DNA from: Thermothielavioides terrestris NRRL 8126
Taxonomy: Eukaryota; Ascomycota; Sordariomycetes; Sordariales; Chaetomiaceae
Length of the DNA stretch: 64,000 nucleotides
Direction: 5' to 3'
Assembly (NCBI RefSeq): GCF_000226115.1
Contig: NC_016461.1
Span: 1,736,001-1,800,000 of the forward strand
Numbering within the stretch: position 1 is the stretch's first letter; the number at the start of each line of letters is the position of its first letter. The position numbers were made by a program, and so were the translations under genes. Shown piece after piece: positions 48,185 through 58,429 of this stretch. A model generated the notes under the pieces. The model saw nothing but the letters and a program-made list of their open reading frames with translations. It was not told the DNA's origin and did not search any database.

Positions 48185-51100
48185 TTACTCGGCGAGCACC
48201 ATCCGCAGCATGACCAGGAAGTTCTCCTTCAGCTTGTGCACCTCCGACACCTCCGGCTTCGCGGGCTCGCCCGCGTTGCGCCGCAGCCGATCCTGCCGCC
48301 TGGCCCTGCGCTTCCGCTCCGCGTCGATCGGGTCCAGCTCGTCGTCCGCCTCGGCCTCGGCCTCTTCTTCCGAGTCGTCGTCGAACCCCATCTCCGCCAG
48401 GTCCTCCTGGTCGAGCCCAAAGTCGCTAGACCGGAACGCGAGCGCCCCGGGCAGCGCCTCGCCGCCGCCGCCGCCATCTGCCGGCACGCCCTCGGCGGCC
48501 ATCTTCTGCCTCGTCTTGTCGTGGTGCCACTTCTTGCGCGCCTCCTGCCACGCGATGAGCCTGTCGATCTCGACGATGGCCTTCTCCCGGTCGATGATGC
48601 CGCTGCTGGTGGCGCCCTCGAACAGCGCGTTGATGTCGAGGCTGCCGTTGGCCGGCCCGTGCCGGAGGAACTCGAGGATGTTCTCGATCCAGCCCATCAG
48701 CTGCGTGAACAGGCCGTCGTCGTGCGTGTGCACCTCGTGGACGAACTTGTAGAAGTTGTGCTCGTGGCGCTGGCAGAGGTCGATGAAGGCCTGCACTGTC
48801 TGGTTAGGATCGGCAGACAGGTCCTGTTCGCGACACCTCTCGACAACCTGAGGGGAGAAAGGTCCCAGTCAGTAGCAGTACACAAACCAAAGCAAAAAGA
48901 AAGAAAAGGGCCGCTGGGCGGGGTTGCGCACCTGGATCAGGTCATCAACGAAATGGGCAAAGTCCGTGATGCTGTTGTACACGTTGGCCGACTTGTAAAC
49001 TCTGACCAGGGGTTCGTAGAAGATGGTGAACAGGTCCCGAAAAAGCTGGAGCGTGACGGGCTCCTCGATGAGGCTCAGCATCATGGCCTTATCCCGCTGC
49101 CGGATGTACAGCTTCATCAGCTGCTTGAGGTACGAGAAGAGCTGGGCGCCCTGCCGGAGCTCCTCGTCAACGTTCTCGACCGCGTTGTTGAAGGCCACAT
49201 AGGCGTTGTACAGGCGCTCGATCTGCTGCGGTTGCAGCGGAGGGCCGACCAGCTCGGACCGCAGGATGACCACGAGAATGTCGATGTCGTCGCTGGCGGC
49301 TTCCTCTCTGATGGCCTGCTTGATCGGTTCCTCCGCGTCCGTGAACGCCTTCAATTTCTCCACGAACACGGGATCCCCGATCTTATCGGCGAGCGCGTCG
49401 ATCGACCGCTGAAAGGCCTTGATACCGTCGTTCAGCGTCATCGAGAAGATGCGCTGCATCAACGACCTGGTGCCGAACGGCTGAGCCAGGAAGATGTCCA
49501 GGATGCTAGACATAACAGCTGCTGGATTGGCCACCCGGATCACGTTCTTCATGAGCGTGTACGGAATCAGGGAGTGGATCCTCTTTGCTTGGGCGAACAG
49601 CTCCGGCGAGTTGTCTTCGGCAAGGAAGAGGTGGTAGATGGTAGCCGCAACTTCGATGCGCAACCATTCGGCGAACTTCTGGTACTGCAGGCTGAGATCC
49701 TGGATGGTCTCCTTCTCTCGGATCTCCTTGAACAGCATGGTCAGGCCATTGCGTTCGACGATGTCTTGCCGGAACCTAGGAGAAAAGAGTAAGTCAGCGG
49801 TAAGTACCAAAACAGTGGGCTTCCTCGCTGCACATACTGTTCCATGTAGACGTCCAGCTCTGCCGCACGTTTTCGCGCAACCTCGTAGAAGCGCTTCTGC
49901 TCCTCTACCCGTTTCTCATCTAGGTGCTTTCGGCGGGTGATATCTTCGATGTCCTCGTCACTCAGGGTTATAGGGTTTGCCGTCAGAAACTCATCAATCG
50001 CCTTGGTACTCGCTATTTGAGGGTTGTGCAACAGGGAGCGTAGGAAAGCACGCAAGGATATCCTCTGGTTCTCTCGCCGGAGGAGGACAGACTGGGAAGA
50101 TTAGCTTCGGCCTCATCGTACGGAGCTTTCCCGCAATATCACGAAGCTCAACGTACCTCTTGGGGTTTAGGGCTTAGGGTTGTGTGGGCGGATGGCCCGC
50201 CGTCGACAGAGTTTCGCGGGGAGAGCCGATCGGGTGAGCGACGGTCTGGACGGTGATGAAGGTAAGCAGCGGCCTTCTCCGTGGCTTGAGGATAGAACCG
50301 ACCTTTCACGGACAACAGCCGCTGAGCGCCGTCGTTCAGGTGTCCGGAACCATTGGCCACAGGGCTGCGTGGCAGCTGGGTAGAGGCGGACGAAATGGAC
50401 GACGTCTCGGAATGTTCATCACCATAAGCTCCTATGAAGCTGGGCACCGTCGAGTTTGACTTGTTCTTGTGCGGAAGTGGCGGGAGGACCTTGCCCGGCA
50501 GCTCAGTGCGCAACCTCTTATATAAGCGCGCGAAGTCGCCATAGCGCCGCCCGACGAAGTGAACTGGTCCGTTTTTCCTCTTCACACGAAGCATGAACTC
50601 CTTCACGTCGATCGTCAGCAACAAGATGGCCGCTCTGTCAGTCTCGGAATGAATTGGCAACTCACAGCATGCGGGTGGTGTCTGATTTTCCTTTTGACCG
50701 AGATGATCCGGACGCCCGCGACATTGACATCCCACCCGTTCAAGTAGTTCCCCTCGGGAAGTGTGGAGAGAACGCCGGTATCGATCGCATTGGCGTCGAC
50801 GATCTCGAGTTCGGAGAAACGAATCCTTTCCTCGAAGCCCGACGAGGTTGGGATGCCCGACACCATCATCAGCTCGACGAGCTTCTTGGCCTTGACGGCC
50901 AGCTTCCTCCTCTTGGTTTCCTCCAACCGGTCCTCCGAGGACGAAATGTTCTTGCTCGCAAACGATTCGAGGAACTAGAGAGCATCATTTTTGCAGTGTT
51001 ACCCTTCGCTTCCGGGCCGTGTTTGCCACTCATACGCCGCGAGGGGGAACGCACCACTTGCAGCTTGTCCTGCCAAAACTCCTTCTCTTTGGCCTTGTCG

Positions 51101-51506
51101 AGGAAGGGGAACTCGCGGACATGGTGGACGAAGATGTATCTGAGGATGGGCAGCTCGGAATCTAGCGGCGACACCTCGCCAAGGGGCGACTTAAACGGAG
51201 CGCCAAACCGCCGGAGCGCCGTGGGCGAGTTGAGCTCTGAAATCTCCCATTTTACTTGCTCCGAGATGAGCTCGCGTTTTAGATCTACGGAGCCATCGGT
51301 CAGCCTCCGTTGGACCGGATACACGGGAGACTGGAGTGTATGGGAAAGGCCAGCGAACAGTGCTCTTGCTTCCCCGTCAGGTTCTGCTTCGCCGCCGGCG
51401 CGGACACCGTCAGTACCGGCATCTCCGTCGGCCCTCCGGCTTGCAGCTCGTTCCTGGTGGCGTTTACGGCATTGGACGGCACTTTCGGGGTGTTGTCGAA
51501 AACCAT
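48185..51506 (-). CDS. PX-domain lipid-binding protein, Lec1/YPR097W-like
   Basis: Exons complement(48185..48847, 48932..49775, 49838..50091, 50157..50600, 50666..50974, 51055..51284, 51359..51506), 963 aa. The yeast relative binds phosphoinositides and has been tied to lipid droplet or lipid distribution. Visible blocks: ELNSPTALRRFGAPF and LPILRYIFVHHVREFPFLDK (PX-associated N-terminal domain), a PX domain at about 205-275 with the PI3P-binding FVGRRYGDFARLYKRLR and a Pro-rich PGKVLPPLPHK loop, a Ser-rich linker, then the long helical DUF3818-type region (FAEWLRIEVAATIYHLFLAE, QPFGTRSLMQRIFSMTLNDG). An acidic patch and VHKLKENFLVMLRMVLAE close the protein. All junctions keep frame. Exon 1 uses a GTTCGC donor; it is supported by a GGCTGACC branch site and by restoring KQEH-YLKRELISEQ. 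ATG 51422 is an alternative start. A 57-nt in-frame stretch (50246-50302) could be an extra intron. Confidence 0.88.
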
Positions 51507-53217
51507 TCTCGCGGTGCAGCACTGGGACACGACGAAGATCGAGAGAACGCCAGTTTCAGGAATGGTATCGGATGGTCTTCCCAGGTTCCGTGCCGCTCCC
51601 CTACTGTGCAAGTACTACCTGCTGCGTCCAGTTCGAATTGGACTCGGGCATGGGAATGCGTGCCCGCGTGGATGGCGATGGCGGGGCAGGATCGCACTCA
51701 GTAAGCGTCGACCCGGGCCGGGATGCGCCTGCGCCTCGTGCGTGTCGCAATTGCGGTCTGCCGAGCGGTGTCCGCGCGGCACGAGGCTGTTTCGGCACCT
51801 GCAACAGACAGAAACAGAAACGATGAACCAACACGCCGGGTCGGTCGAGGGCCGAGGAGGAGACCAGGAAACGACTCGGGGCGCGGCCCGGAACAAGTCA
51901 GTTCAACAATGAAGGTAAGTTCAAGTTCACGTTAACACTACGACAGTCGCGGATCTTGCAATGCAAATCGAGGACCCTGCAAGCGGAGATGCCGATCGAC
52001 GGGTACTCCCACTCTGATTTGAGCGTAAAAAGAGAGAGAATGCCCGCGACCTCCAGTCCGGGAACTCCACGACGCCGACAGGACGCCGAGGCTCCAACAT
52101 GACCGGGCCGTGTTGGTGCATCCTCTCAGAGTCCCGTCTTCAGAGCGCACGAATGTGGATGCTTGCAGCGAGTCCCGGTGGATCAAGCGCCCAAAGCCCT
52201 GCTGGCACCCAATGACGCATGTGGACCACTTTGCCAAGAACGGGGAATTTCTGGCCAACAGCGCGCCCGCAGTACGGAGGGACAAATCCACTGAACACTC
52301 GACGACCTTCCAGGTTGAGCCGAACAATGCGCTCTTCAAACTTCCAAGCCACCTCAACAAGTTTCCTATTTCAAGCCGCCCTGTGCAATCTGCTCTCAAA
52401 TGTCTGTCCCGACGCTTTGGCTTACTGTGAGTTTATTGAGATAGGTAGTCAAGTACACACAACGGGAAAAGGAACCTGGAAGTTAAATCACCATGAGAGT
52501 CGATCGTTAATGTTTCAAGCACTGTGTTTCCAGGCACTTAACTTCCTTAACTGGCAACCCGGTAAGGCTCTCCTCAAATGTACTGCGTACACTTGTGTAC
52601 TCCAGCTCAGACAGCGCGTTGTCTCGAGACTCCTCGACACTCCCGACTGCGGTAGCTTCGGGAGTAAGCAGCCAGGTCAAGAATCAAATCGGGCAAGAAT
52701 CGCACAGGTGGCGCAGATCAATCCCAACGCCCCAGGCAGTTCCCTGATGATGTTGGGCTTGGTATGGTCCATCCAACCCCTTGAACCATGAAAGTCCGAC
52801 GGCGTTTCGAGATTGCCAAGCCCCTCGGACTGCGCATTACCAGTAAGACAGACCGCAGAGGTCGAGTGGAACATTACTTGCTCCCTGACTACTGTTCTTG
52901 GAGGGTGTCGGACCCGCTGATTATGGGCGTTTCGTTTCGTGAGGGCCCTCACGGGAGGCCTCAGAAGTGGGGGACCGTCCTCGCTGAGAGACCATCTCGG
53001 CTGGGCGTGGAGATCAACACAAGTGCGAGCCGATAGATCTGGTCCCGAAACACCCTTTGAGTTGGAACTAAACACAGAGCCCCTTGAGCAGGACTCGTGC
53101 ACACTTCTTGAAGGATTAAGATAGCAGACTCCTTGGTATTATTAGGGTATCAGGTTGTGACAAAGGAACAGACGATCCGGCGCCGGGTCATGAAAAAATC
53201 CGCCGTCACAATGAGTC
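51507..53217. other. Intergenic region between the PX gene and the coiled-coil gene
   Basis: 1.7 kb with the PX-gene promoter at its left. Open frames are short; no RNA gene or repeat was recognised. Confidence 0.4.
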
Positions 53218-54349
53218 TCACAGTTCATCGAACACCGTCAGCATGTCGGTCGTATGAGATGATGATGTCCCTGGCGGTTCTGTGACGTTGAGTAGACTGC
53301 TGGTTCCCTCGGACTCCGTGGCCCTCGAGTTCCAGAGCAAGTCCGCCTTCGCCCCGGCCACAACCTCCAGCGTATTCAAGCCGTCGCTTGCAATCCGCGT
53401 AGTCGCCTCCTCCAGCCCCTCGGACGTATGCTGGGAGCCGACGAACAGCGCGAGCACGAGGAAGACGACGACCGAGGTGACGATCCAGAGGGCCATGAGC
53501 CGCTTCCTGGTCTTCTCCTGCCACTCCCGGTCGGCGCGCTCCCAGCTCTCGATCCGCTCGCTCACGGCGTCGACCCGTTCGCTCAGCGACCGGATCCGCT
53601 TCCGCCCCGCATGGATGCGGCCTTGTAGCGATTCGATGCGCTTCTGCTGGTCTTCGAACTGGCCGAACGCGTCGAGCTGCGAGCGGATGTCTGCATCCAA
53701 CTCTTCGGCCTCGGCGCTGAAGCTGCCGCTCAGCTGACGTGAGCGGTCGGCGAGCTCCTTGAGGGCCGCAACTGTACTCCGCAGTGCGCCGAGCTTTTCC
53801 AGCAACGAGTAATATGTGTCGTCGAGCTGCTTCGTTGTCGAACTCGTAAAGGACTCAAGTTCGGCGAGCGATCGCTGCAGGCCACTGGAGCGGCGGGAGT
53901 TCAGCGGATGGCCTGGGCAACGAAGCGGGTAAGAAGGGTAAGAAAAAAGATGGCCCTGCTCACCTCACCCGCGCCACAGCTCTCTGCTGGTCCTTGGCCA
54001 GCCCATTTCCCGAGGCAACTCTACTGTCTTTCGGGGGCCTGACCGCCGGCGGCATCACTTCGTCGGCCGAGGCATAGAAGATGCTGGTCCGTCGGCTGGC
54101 GTTCGGCGTGAGGTTGGGCGTCACCCCTTCGGACCGCGACCACTCAAACGAGCGCCTGGCTTGCACGGCCGGGATCGCCGACTGCGGGGCGGGAGTGCGC
54201 GCGTCTCGCTCGGGCTCCCTGTTCACGCGATACGAATGGTGGCGATGCAGGCGGATGGGCGACGAGATCTCGGAGATGGACCGCGTTATTTGATGCCGCG
54301 GGCGGCTTGGCGACGACACTTTGGGTGCATCGCCGCCATTTTGGGACAT
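53218..54349 (-). CDS. Uncharacterised coiled-coil protein with C-terminal membrane helix
   Basis: Exons complement(53218..53884, 53964..54349), 350 aa. I do not recognise a named family. The N-terminal third is basic and Ser/Pro-rich (RPRHQITRSISEISSPIRLH, RSFEWSRSEGVTPNLTPNAS), suggesting phosphorylation sites. From about residue 131 to 255 it is strongly helical with heptads (LQRSLAELESFTSSTTKQLD, LEKLGALRSTVAALKELADR, FEDQQKRIESLQGRIHAGRK, SERVDAVSERIESWERADRE). One hydrophobic helix follows at about 259-278 (ALWIVTSVVVFLVLALFVG). About 70 mostly polar residues end in VFDEL. The 79-nt intron was placed at GTGAGC...CTCCAG because this is the only pairing found that keeps frame (RVS-GLQRSL). 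It could be an organelle tether or tail-anchored adaptor; that is only a shape-based guess. Confidence 0.72.
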
Positions 54350-55013
54350 GGTCCTTCGATTTCCTTGCTGGTTTTACGGGATTGGGGGTCGACGAGTCGT
54401 ACAATGACACCGGAGGCGTGAGGCCGGTGTCGGATGTGGACAGCGAGTCAGTTGACCCTCAACGGAGGGTGGGGCGCAACCTTGGTTGGCCGCAGATCAA
54501 CCACCCTGCGATTCATCCGCGCCGATCTGGGAAATACAGTAACGAAATGTTTTTGTTTACACAGCACAAGAGGGAGGCTCGCAGAGACCCCTTGTGGTCG
54601 TGTATTCGTTGAAGCATGCTGTCTAAGCTAAGTCTGGTATCAGAGGCGATGCCTCTATAACCAGTTTGTTGCAGACGCGGTCGAGAACCGAGGCGGGGCG
54701 CCTTACTCCAGAAGCTCAAAGCAAGCGCTTATGGATGTCATAATCCCTCCCCAGCCTTGAATACCTCTGCGACTCCTTGTAGCTGCCTGCACTATACGCT
54801 TCCCTCTTCAGGAGCATGCGCTTGAAGAAAAAGCTCCGAGACTGAGCCAGCACAGGATGGCCAGTATCACCCTCGAGCGATAATTTCCTCGGGCCCGGTC
54901 CGTTCATGACATCGTTGCGACGCCGGAGTTTGACAGGGTATTGTGGTCCGTCAAACATAAAAGGAGTCCCGGAGTATTGCGGCGAGCTGATGCAGTGTTT
55001 CCCCCCGTCGAGA
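54350..55013. other. Spacer between the coiled-coil gene and CGR1, with one small open frame
   Basis: 664 bp. Apart from the 80-codon frame at 54716-54958 (listed separately), nothing is recognised. Confidence 0.4.
54716..54958 (-). CDS. Possible small protein (80 aa) just downstream of CGR1
   Basis: An ATG-initiated frame starts 56 bp after the CGR1 stop codon, on the same strand. The peptide is basic and varied in composition (MFDGPQYPVKLRRRND; SRSFFFKRMLLKREAYSAGS; KESQRYSRLGRDYDIHKRLL), unlike most shadow frames. It could be a real small gene, a missed 3' exon of something else, or chance within the CGR1 3' UTR. No family recognised. Confidence 0.22.
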   Translation of the reverse strand: MFDGPQYPVKLRRRNDVMNGPGPRKLSLEGDTGHPVLAQSRSFFFKRMLLKREAYSAGSYKESQRYSRLGRDYDIHKRLL

Positions 55014-55491
55014 TCATGAGTTGAGTAGCTTATTGCGCTTCTCCTTGCGTTTCAACCGCTCCAGCCTCTTCTTGTGCATCTTCGCCGCCAACCGCTCGTA
55101 CCGTTCTTTCTCTTCCTTGGCAGCCCGCTTCTCCTTGAGCGCTTGTATCCGCCTCTGCGAGCACGATGATTAGTGTCTCATCTCCCTCTCGGGCTCGCGA
55201 ACCGATGCGCACCTGTCGCTCTGCCTCCTTCTCTTCCTTCATCTCCTTCTCCTTTGCCTTCGTAGCCGCTTGTGCCACTCTCGCTTGCGCCCGCTGCTTG
55301 TATGATGTCAAACCAGATCCCGGACGGAACGCCTTCTTCGGGGCATGCCACTGCTTGCCTGGGGCTCGCATTAGCACAACGAAGCGCAGATCGCGGACCT
55401 CGAGTCTGAGGTTACCATTCTTCCGCATCCCAAGTGGTTTTGCTGCAGCTGCCTCCTGCGCCGCGGCGCCTTCGGCCGTTGTCGCGGACAT
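55014..55491 (-). CDS. CGR1: rRNA-processing protein Cgr1
   Basis: Exons complement(55014..55154, 55213..55358, 55416..55491), 120 aa. Cgr1 is a small, very basic nucleolar protein needed for 60S ribosomal subunit assembly and processing of 27S pre-rRNA. After an Ala-rich start, [18 protein letters not shown] joins across intron 1 to [16 protein letters not shown], the family signature. A long charged helix follows ([20 protein letters not shown], then [33 protein letters not shown]), which is the usual C-terminus. Introns of 57 and 58 nt have GT/AG ends and restore frame. Length matches fungal orthologues (110-120 aa). Confidence 0.92.
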
Positions 55492-58429
55492 GTCTTTTTG
55501 CCTAATTGCAGTGCACGTTTTCTGAGGTCAGAGATCACCAATTGTCGGGGCGGAAGAGTATGGATCTGAAAGCGGTAAAGAGTCGGTCGTGCTGTGATGC
55601 TGGGGAATTTTTTGGCCGGCAGAATTTCCAGTGAAATGCGCTCTTGGCAGGATACAACCAGCTGGGGACAGGGCCTCTCAGCTGCGGCTGGACAGGGCGA
55701 GGCTTGTATTGGGTCTGGCCCGCTTTCTCCACAACACGAGGCATGAGCCCTTGCAGACTACGGATACAACACTACCACTACCTGGTACACTAGTATAGAT
55801 AACGTTATGTGTCGTGTAGTTCCCCGATCTCTGTTATGTGTCGTGTAGTTCCCCGATCTCTCTTGAAAGTACCTAAAGTACGGATGTCGTGTACTTCGTA
55901 AAACTCGGAGTGAGAGTTTGGCGAACCAGATGTAACGTGAGTTAATCTCGTGACGTTGATCTCTCGGTCTTACACTCCAAACATACCAACTTCCGCCCGG
56001 AATATTCCGTACACTACGTGCAAACCTATCCATCTTTCATCCTGGCGAATGTCCGGATGACGCCGCCTGCACAATTCGAAATTGTGGCGCCAAGTGTCTG
56101 CGTGCCAGGGAGGAGCTCGTGCCGGGATACGGTAATTACCTTGCTGCGTAGTATACACTACACTATGTTCACTAGTGTAATCCACATTAGCGCATCGGGC
56201 CTGAGTAACTCCCCGCACTATTTAATGTTTCCAGGACCAAGGGAACTGACGCTCCGTTGTACTCATCAAGCGTGTCTCCAAAAGTTGGCACTCACTCCTC
56301 TTCCAAGAAACTGTGATATACTACTTCAGTTTTTCTTTTGGGGAGCCCCGGGCTTTTGAAGTGGAGGACTGCTGGAATGCGGAATAGTCGTAATGACAGG
56401 GTTGGAACGGTCGCAAGAGATCCACCACGTTAATTTGGCTTGATCCGGCTCGGAAATGAGTGTCGTCATTGAAACCTCCGCGCAGTGCCGAGAATCCAAC
56501 TTCGTCGTAGCGCTTATGTACTGTGCCATTTCGACAGTCCGAAGACAAATCCTCTGTAACGTTAACGGTAGATAACCAAGGTTATCGATGCAGCCACAAC
56601 TGCTGATCGCATCGATTTGGGGAGCCTTGGACAGAGCGGCATTTCGCTGCGGTGACCCGATGCAGGAGTTGCCACGGCAATCGGCAGCCGCAGCACACAA
56701 AGGAGTCCACCGCCCTCGGGGTCGGCTGAATTGTCCGCCGCTTCATGCAGCATCGTCTGTGCACACCGAAGCTTGGGGGGATGTTTCGCGCTTTCTGTTG
56801 GATGATTCAGTCCGGAGTGGCAAGCCAGCTGCAGGATGCAGCGGCCCAAAACCGACTAAGACATGCAGATGGTGTGCATTGGTAGCGCCAGATGCAGGTC
56901 ACGACGGAGGAAGGTCGTGAACGCACGTCGCCACGGAAGAGGACACCCAGTTCTCTCTGTTGTAGTGAGTTGTTCCAGGCTCGACCCTCTGAGGTAAGGT
57001 AAGGTCTCAACTACGGAATACCTTGTAGACATTTGGCAAGGAAGCCAGCCTTTGATAAACAAGCATCCGGTCGTTGATTAAGTACAGATTATGCCGTATA
57101 TACAGTCGGGTATTCAGTTGATGCTGGACAGAGAAAGAAGGCGTCCTGCTCAACGTGGGCGAGACTCCTCGCCACCGCGCTGCCTTGTGAAGTGCAGTCG
57201 TCCGTAACACAGTGCGGGCAGGATTCAGTCCGTGGGGTTGCACTTACTTGTAAACGCCCCTGGCAGGCATGTGCCAGGGGTCCCGGGAGTGTCATCGAGG
57301 GCTGGCAGGGTCTGGTCCCTGGAACGTGGCCAACTTTTCCCCAGATCCGGTAATAGCGGGGTACCTGACGTAACAGACAATGAGGCGCAGACGGCCGTGT
57401 AGCCGGCCATCGTGGAAATGCAACCGAGAAATACGAAATTGGACTCGGGTGCGCAACAATGGTGTGGCTGCGGAGGAGGCGAACCTAGTGTAGAGGTTCA
57501 TTACAACCGGGAATCTTGAAAGCGGCCTTTTGGTGGGCGCAGTAACCAAGGTCACCGGACACCGAAGTCGAACATTCCCGTCTGATATTTGGTTGGCACT
57601 CATCCGGCCGAGTGGCTGCTGTTCCTGCGCTTGATATCCTCCTCACTACCTGGCCGTGGACAACAGCGGAGGGAGATAATGCAGGGTCGCTTAACGAACA
57701 GAGTAACAGTGGCCAGCGCCGGGCTGGCTGCTTTCGGTTTAGAGCCAGGCCCCACACCACCTCGGCTCAGGTCAATTTACAGTGCAAATTTGAAGCACAC
57801 ACTTTCAGGCACGGCGCTCGATCCCGGGAGGAAAGCCCCCCACCCCAAGATTTCCCCCCGTGTTGTGTGCCCGGTTCACCTCTCCCTCACCACTCCGCCG
57901 CCGCCCTCTTTTCCCCAGTTCCTCACCACACCGCCGTCGTTCGTCGATTCGCCGGCGAACTTGGTTCAATCCCAGCAGCAAATCGAGAGATTTGCGCTGG
58001 CTTGACCGTCCACTCCTTTCTACAACCCTTGGATTCTCTGGAAACAGCGCGTTTAGCTACCTAATTCGGTCTCTGCTGCTGTCTCCAGGTCATTTGCAGC
58101 CGCCCGGACATTGTTTTCCCAATGGTGAGTTTTGCGACCACACCGCGGGCCTTCCAGATTCGCATTCTATTTTCTCACGGTTGTCGCCTACGACGACCCT
58201 ACGCGGCTCATCTGGAGGTCGCTGACACCGTGCCAGATCCCAGACTGCAACTGTTTTTAATCGTTTAATTCTCACGATCGGCTGAGCCACGACAACTTTT
58301 CCGACCTGGCCCCGGACCACAGACTGCAAAAGTCTTCGCGCCAGGGGACCTTTATACTCAGCATTCCCATGTCACCCGCGTTGAGTTGAGTTGCCAATCG
58401 ATTCTGGTGCCGCGGAGCGGCTTGGAAAG
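55492..58429. other. Large intergenic region (2.9 kb) upstream of CGR1 and the proline-rich gene
   Basis: Divergent spacer. It holds a perfect 29-bp tandem duplication (55804-55861) and one TATTCCGTAC decamer (56003-56012). Its right end is pyrimidine-rich (57890-58120) and should be the leader of the proline-rich gene. A GTGAGT at 58125 and a CTCAG at 58357-58361 could bound a 5' UTR intron. No gene is supported. Confidence 0.45.
55804..55861. repeat. Perfect 29-bp tandem duplication (two copies)
   Basis: Copies at 55804-55832 and 55833-55861 are identical; each starts GTTATGTGTCGTG and ends CCCCGATCTCT. Perfect identity in non-coding DNA suggests a recent slippage event. Confidence 0.9.

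Noticed and set aside
48236..49792. 518-codon open frame antisense to the PX gene
   Set aside because: Shadow of the coding strand with no recognisable protein; the same explanation holds for long antisense frames at 10827-12029, 13497-14567, 27780-28721, 33588-34532 and 39791-40726.
50163..50181. Telomere-like GGGTTTAGGGCTTAGGGTT
   Set aside because: It lies inside a coding exon of the PX gene (encodes LSPKP on the other strand) and is too short to be an interstitial telomere.
57960..57980. GGTTCAATCC resembling a tRNA B box
   Set aside because: No matching acceptor stem, D-arm or anticodon arm can be folded around it. No tRNA was found anywhere in the window by eye.
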